Below, piece after piece: positions 60,680 through 64,000 of a stretch of DNA of 64,000 nucleotides (its first letter is position 1; every line of letters starts with the position of its first letter). Position numbers and translations under genes: made by a program. The notes under the pieces are model-generated. The model was not told where the DNA came from. It saw only the letters and a program-made list of their open reading frames with translations, and did not search any database. Origin of the DNA: Oscillospiraceae bacterium (GTDB taxonomy: Bacteria > Bacillota > Clostridia > UBA1381 > UMGS1253); NCBI GenBank assembly GCA_015068725.1, contig SVKA01000004.1, forward strand, positions 1-64,000. The letters run 5' to 3'.

Positions 60680-61714
60680 TTATTCTTTATAATCGCCGCG
60701 CTCATATGAGATTTCATAACCAATCGAGTGAAGGCTTTGCTTCAGCTTTTCGAGTCCTTCGGCGGCCTCTTCATCTGTGCAGGCTTTGTCATTATACAAA
60801 AGATAGTTTTTTCGTGTCGCTGCAGGCGACAAATTTGGCATAATTACGTTTGCGCCTGATAATATGCCCATATTTCGTCCGTTTTTATCAAGAGTAGCAA
60901 GAGCTGTCGTCGAAGGAAGAAGCACTTTTGGAAACATCAAGCGGCAAAGAGAAAGCATAAATAAGCTCAGCTCAAGTGAACCGTTTGGCATATCTTTAAA
61001 TGGTGTATCGCTATGAGAAAGAAATGGCCCTATTCCAATCATTTGTGGCCCAAGCTCGCTTATGAAAACCATATCATCTGCAAGATTTTCCTCTGTCTGA
61101 TATGGTGAGCCGACCATAAACCCTGTTCCGACCTGATAGCCAATTTCTTTTAAATTATAAAGACATTGTTTTCGGTTTTCGAGCGACAAAGATGATGGAT
61201 GCAGCTTTGAATAATGCTCATTGGTTGCAGTTTCGTGGCGCAAAAGATATCTGTTTGCCCCTGCATCATAAAGACGTTTATATGAACTGTGCGAGCGTTC
61301 ACCCAAAGAAAGCGTAATTGCACAGTCGCTATACTGTTTTTTTATTGCAGATACGATAGAGCACATATAATCGTCTGTATAAAACGCATCTTCGCCACCC
61401 TGGAGTACAAAAGTACGAAAACCAAGCGGGTATCCTACACGGCAGCACTCTAACACCTGCTCTTTTGTAAGGCGATAGCGGCTGCAGTTTTTATTGCCTG
61501 CGCGTATACCACAATAGTAGCAATCATTTTTGCAGTAATTTGTAAGCTCGATAAGTCCGCGTATATATATTTTGTTTCCAAAATTCTGACGTGATATTTC
61601 GGATGCTTTTTGCCGGGCATATAGGCACACAGTATCACGGTTTTTTATAAGCGTTATCCATTCGCTGCGGCTCAGTTTTTGTTCTTTTATAAGCTTATCT
61701 ATTAAGGCCTGCAT
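60680..61714 (-). CDS. hydE: [FeFe]-hydrogenase H-cluster maturase HydE (radical SAM)
   Basis: The 344-residue radical-SAM protein has the cluster motif CKNDCYYCGIR (CxxxCxxC) after IYIRGLIELTNY. It then shows HETATNEHYSKLHP, YQVGTGFMVGSPYQT and GIGPFLSHSDTPF, which distinguish HydE from biotin synthase. HydE makes part of the dithiolate bridge of the H-cluster. hydF and hydG are not in the window. It lies 25 bases downstream of mnmA and is likely co-transcribed. Confidence 0.92.
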   Translation of the reverse strand: MQALIDKLIKEQKLSRSEWITLIKNRDTVCLYARQKASEISRQNFGNKIYIRGLIELTNYCKNDCYYCGIRAGNKNCSRYRLTKEQVLECCRVGYPLGFRTFVLQGGEDAFYTDDYMCSIVSAIKKQYSDCAITLSLGERSHSSYKRLYDAGANRYLLRHETATNEHYSKLHPSSLSLENRKQCLYNLKEIGYQVGTGFMVGSPYQTEENLADDMVFISELGPQMIGIGPFLSHSDTPFKDMPNGSLELSLFMLSLCRLMFPKVLLPSTTALATLDKNGRNMGILSGANVIMPNLSPAATRKNYLLYNDKACTDEEAAEGLEKLKQSLHSIGYEISYERGDYKE

Positions 61715-61739
61715 CCTTTATCACCTCTTGTAAATTTTA

Positions 61740-62810
61740 TTATTCTATAACTCCGCCGCCAACAACATAATCATCAAGATAGAACACTGCTGACTGGCCG
61801 CTTGCGATTGCGCGCTGCGGCGTATCAAAGGTGCACAGTACGCGTCCGTTTTCAAGTGGTGTTATTGTAGCCTCTACGGCGCTCTGTTTATATCTTGCCT
61901 TTGCCAAAACGCGCATAGGCTCCTTTAAATCGTCAAACATAATCCAGTTTGTATCACGGGCGACAAGCTCGCGCGAGAAAAGCTGCTCGTGTCGTCCAAG
62001 CGTAACGGTGTTATCAGTCGCATCTTTTTTTACAACGTATCTTGGCTCGCCAAATGTAATTCCAAGACCTTTTCGCTGTCCTATTGTATAATGAATTATT
62101 CCCTTGTGCTCACCTAAAATGTTGCCGTCTACATCTATAAAATTACCACTTTCGCATTTTTTATTTGCACAGCGTTCTATAAATGAGGCGTAATCACCAT
62201 CGGGGACAAAGCATATATCCTGACTGTCGGGCTTTTTTGCAGTTATGAGATTTCGCTCCTCTGCCATCTGGCGAATCTGTGATTTTGTATATGAACCAAG
62301 CGGAAAAAGCGTATGCGCAAGTTCATCCTGTGTCATTGTATAGAGTACGTATGTCTGGTCTTTTGATGTATCGACTGCCTTCTTTAAAAGATAGCGCCCA
62401 CTTTTTTTGTCATACTCAATTTGTGCATAGTGTCCCGTTGCGATATAATCATATCCAAGCTCTCTTGCACAATTAAGCATTTTTGCAAATTTGAGGTGGC
62501 GATTACATTCTATGCACGGGTTTGGTGTTTCGCCGCAAAGATATGAATTTATAAATTTGTCAATAACATGAGTTTTAAACTCTGTGCTAAGGTCAAACAC
62601 ATAATGCTCAAATCCCATTTTTGCAGCTATTTTGCCTGCATCGTGTGCGTCGGTAAGCGAACCGCAGATGCCTTTGTCAGTATTAATATCATCCGGTGAA
62701 AACAATTTCATTGTAGCACCGCAAAGTGTATAGCCTTTTTCTTTTATGAGTGATGCCGCAACCGATGAATCGACGCCGCCGCTCATTGCCACCATTACTT
62801 TTTTACACAT
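61740..62810 (-). CDS. mnmA: tRNA 2-thiouridine(34) synthase MnmA
   Basis: MnmA adds sulfur to U34 of tRNA-Lys, -Glu and -Gln. The 356-residue enzyme has the PP-loop AMSGGVDSSVAASL, the first catalytic Cys region NPCIECNRHLKF, the second in DSQDICFVPDGDY, and IGQRKGLGI and RYKQSAVEATI. The Cys pair and the length are normal. GGGGA precedes the ATG. Confidence 0.95.
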   Translation of the reverse strand: MCKKVMVAMSGGVDSSVAASLIKEKGYTLCGATMKLFSPDDINTDKGICGSLTDAHDAGKIAAKMGFEHYVFDLSTEFKTHVIDKFINSYLCGETPNPCIECNRHLKFAKMLNCARELGYDYIATGHYAQIEYDKKSGRYLLKKAVDTSKDQTYVLYTMTQDELAHTLFPLGSYTKSQIRQMAEERNLITAKKPDSQDICFVPDGDYASFIERCANKKCESGNFIDVDGNILGEHKGIIHYTIGQRKGLGITFGEPRYVVKKDATDNTVTLGRHEQLFSRELVARDTNWIMFDDLKEPMRVLAKARYKQSAVEATITPLENGRVLCTFDTPQRAIASGQSAVFYLDDYVVGGGVIE

Positions 62811-62857
62811 AAAAATCCCCGTTTCGTATATAAAAACAAAATAAAATCCTTAACCTT

Positions 62858-62886
62858 ATTATAGTATAAAAACGCTGTTTTGTAAA
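62858..62886 (-). promoter_or_regulatory. SigA-type promoter of mnmA-hydE
   Basis: On the minus strand TTTACA (62886-62881), 17 bases, TATAAT (62863-62858), about 50 bases before mnmA. Confidence 0.65.
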
Positions 62887-62943
62887 GTAGTTATACGTAT
62901 GCAGGAAAAAGACATAAAAAATCAAAATGCACATATTTTTCCG

Positions 62944-62972
62944 TTGACGCTTTGATTAAAATGTCGTATAAT
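62944..62972 (+). promoter_or_regulatory. SigA-type promoter of the polysaccharide deacetylase
   Basis: TTGACG (62944-62949), 17 bases, TATAAT (62967-62972), about 45 bases before ATG 63017. Confidence 0.65.
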
Positions 62973-63016
62973 ATAAGTATTGGAATATGAAAAACATTAT
63001 ATGTGTGGAGAAGCTT

Positions 63017-63805
63017 ATGAAAAAAATAAAAAAAAGCATAGCAGTGTTGGTGCTAATTACACTTGTTATGAGTTTTATGACGTGTGTGTGCGCAGATGCA
63101 CAGGACATAAAGGTGCCGATAATTTTATACCATAATATTGCGGACAATACGGGCCGGGAGTATTATGATCCGTATCTGAACATTCCCGCCGATTTGTTTG
63201 AAATGCATATATCTGCCATTAAAGAGGCAGGCTATAACGCTATTACATACGAACAGTATTACAATTATGTTATAAATGATGCGCCGCTTCCCGAAAAACC
63301 AATTATTATAACCTTTGATGACGGATATTCAAGCAACTACATATATGCTTATCCGATACTCAAAAAATATAATACGAAGGCGACAATTTTTGTCATAACT
63401 GACAGACGTGGTATGTCGCTTAGTAAAAATCCGCATTTTTCGTGGAATCAGGCAAGGGAAATGGCTGATAGCGGAATAATTGATATACAAAGTCATACGC
63501 ACTCGCATCAGGCTGCGACATCGCTTTCTGATTTTGATTTGGTTTTTGAACTTAAAACCTCAAAGAGAATGATTGAAAATAAGCTCGGAAGAAAATGCAG
63601 CGTTCTGGCCTTTCCGTTTGGAGATGCGGGAGAGAGGGAAATTAATGCGGCAAAAAAGGCGGGCTATCTTGTGGTAAACAAGGTGGAAAATTGGGGCGCT
63701 AATGCCAAAAGCGATGGTCTTGATGCGCTAAAACGCATAACCGTGCGTGCCGACTGGTCAGCGTCAAGGCTTCTTGAGATAATTGAAGAAAATATGAATT
63801 TATAG
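63017..63805 (+). CDS. Secreted polysaccharide deacetylase (CE4)
   Basis: The 262-residue protein has a signal peptide (SIAVLVLITLVMSFMTCVCADA) and a full CE4 domain: VPIILYHNIADNTG, the catalytic Asp pair in ITFDDGYSSNYIY, the metal motif SHTHSHQAA and VLAFPFGDAGEREINAAKKAGY. It probably deacetylates peptidoglycan or another N-acetyl glycan outside the cell. The start was moved to ATG 63017 with TGGAG upstream. Unlike the protein at 14104, its FDDG motif is intact. Confidence 0.92.
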   Translation: MKKIKKSIAVLVLITLVMSFMTCVCADAQDIKVPIILYHNIADNTGREYYDPYLNIPADLFEMHISAIKEAGYNAITYEQYYNYVINDAPLPEKPIIITFDDGYSSNYIYAYPILKKYNTKATIFVITDRRGMSLSKNPHFSWNQAREMADSGIIDIQSHTHSHQAATSLSDFDLVFELKTSKRMIENKLGRKCSVLAFPFGDAGEREINAAKKAGYLVVNKVENWGANAKSDGLDALKRITVRADWSASRLLEIIEENMNL

Positions 63806-63819
63806 TTTTTTGGAATTAA

Positions 63820-63857
63820 AAAAGCTCTGATGCATTTCGTATCAGAGCTTTATTTTT
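63820..63857 (+). terminator. Terminator after the deacetylase
   Basis: AAAGCTCTGAT pairs with ATCAGAGCTTT around a 9-base loop, followed by ATTTTTT. It also separates the minus-strand gene at the right edge. Confidence 0.85.
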
Positions 63858-63869
63858 TATCTGAATATA

Positions 63870-64000
63870 TCAGCCTGCGCGTTCTATTTCTTTATCAATG
63901 GCGATACTAAGCTGCTTTTCTATTTCGTCTATGTCAGCCACTTTTGTAAGAACAAGCTCACTTATCAAAATCTGCTTTGCGTTTGAAAGCATCTTTCTTT
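63870..64000 (-). CDS. Unrecognised gene, C-terminal fragment (start beyond the window)
   Basis: On the minus strand an open frame runs from the window edge to TGA at 63872-63870. It reads MLSNAKQILISELVLTKVAD and then IDEIEKQLSIAIDKEIERAG. The 43 visible residues are helical and charged. They are too few to name a family, and the position just before a terminator fits the end of a real gene. Confidence 0.5.
   Translation of the reverse strand, partial: RKMLSNAKQILISELVLTKVADIDEIEKQLSIAIDKEIERAG

Overview
The window reads as one contiguous piece of a low-GC Bacillota chromosome, most likely a spore-forming anaerobe of class Clostridia. Three things support this. There is an endospore gene set: a GerA-type germinant receptor operon, ylbJ, and yqfC-yqfD-phoH-ybeY-era-yqzL-recO. 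There is a [FeFe]-hydrogenase maturase, HydE. Ribosome binding sites are strong AGGAGG types and TTG or GTG starts are common. Many plant or host glycan genes (uxaC, nagA, GH26-, GH28- and GH39-like enzymes, an orphan MsmX/UgpC-type ATPase) suggest a gut or plant-debris saccharolytic lifestyle. I see no insertion sequence, prophage, CRISPR array or rRNA.

Layout. 1-77: the 5' end of a tiny Cys/Asn-rich membrane peptide, cut by the window edge. 352-4850: a likely operon of an Lrp-type regulator, an AlaT-like aminotransferase, ilvB, ilvN and an ImmA/IrrE-like protein whose HExxH motif is destroyed. 4878-7195: uxaC and a YitT-family membrane protein. 7196-7487: a convergent gap with a compact three-way-junction-like element. 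7488-8552: ilvE. 8806-12427: a germination receptor operon in the order B-C-A. 12461-13390: cysK. 13597-18418: a hypothetical anchored protein, a deacetylase-like protein, a GH26-like enzyme and, convergent to them, a beta-helix GH28-like enzyme. 18525-24859: the sporulation and housekeeping block. 25048-26631: an amino-acid ABC transporter without its ATPase.

26862-28584: an IscU-like protein plus a GGGtGRT protein. 28742-37478: nagA, glyS, secD-secF, aroA and an EF-G-like GTPase. 37695-41273: the orphan sugar-transport ATPase, then feoA-feoB-Cys-rich peptide. 41459-47960: a TepA/ClpP-like protease, a WecG/TagA-type transferase, asnS, a TPR protein and two cyclophilins flanking a GH39-like enzyme. 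48081-49091: gap. 49147-51650: thiM-thiE-thiD behind a TPP riboswitch with an attenuator. 51756-51923: tRNA-Thr and tRNA-Asp. 51968-56355: a large unrecognised glycosidase-like protein, a HAD-GtrA fusion and a MATE transporter. 56496-57376: sdpI-sdpR with a striking pair of operator-like palindromes. 57504-62810: bioY, tadA, a zinc-ribbon membrane protein, an NhaC-family antiporter, hydE and mnmA. 63017-64000: a secreted polysaccharide deacetylase and the 3' end of an unrecognised gene.

How it works together. Branched-chain amino acid synthesis (ilvBN, ilvE) and alanine/pyruvate transamination sit under an Lrp-family regulator. Vitamin genes are of the salvage type: thiMDE without thiC nearby, and bioY. 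Iron(II) is imported by FeoAB. Spore formation and germination genes are ordinary for Clostridia. The least explained items are the structured element at 7247-7335, the paired sdpR operators, the degenerate protease-like and GTPase-like paralogues, the HAD-GtrA fusion, and the surface-polysaccharide cluster at 13.6-17.2 kb.
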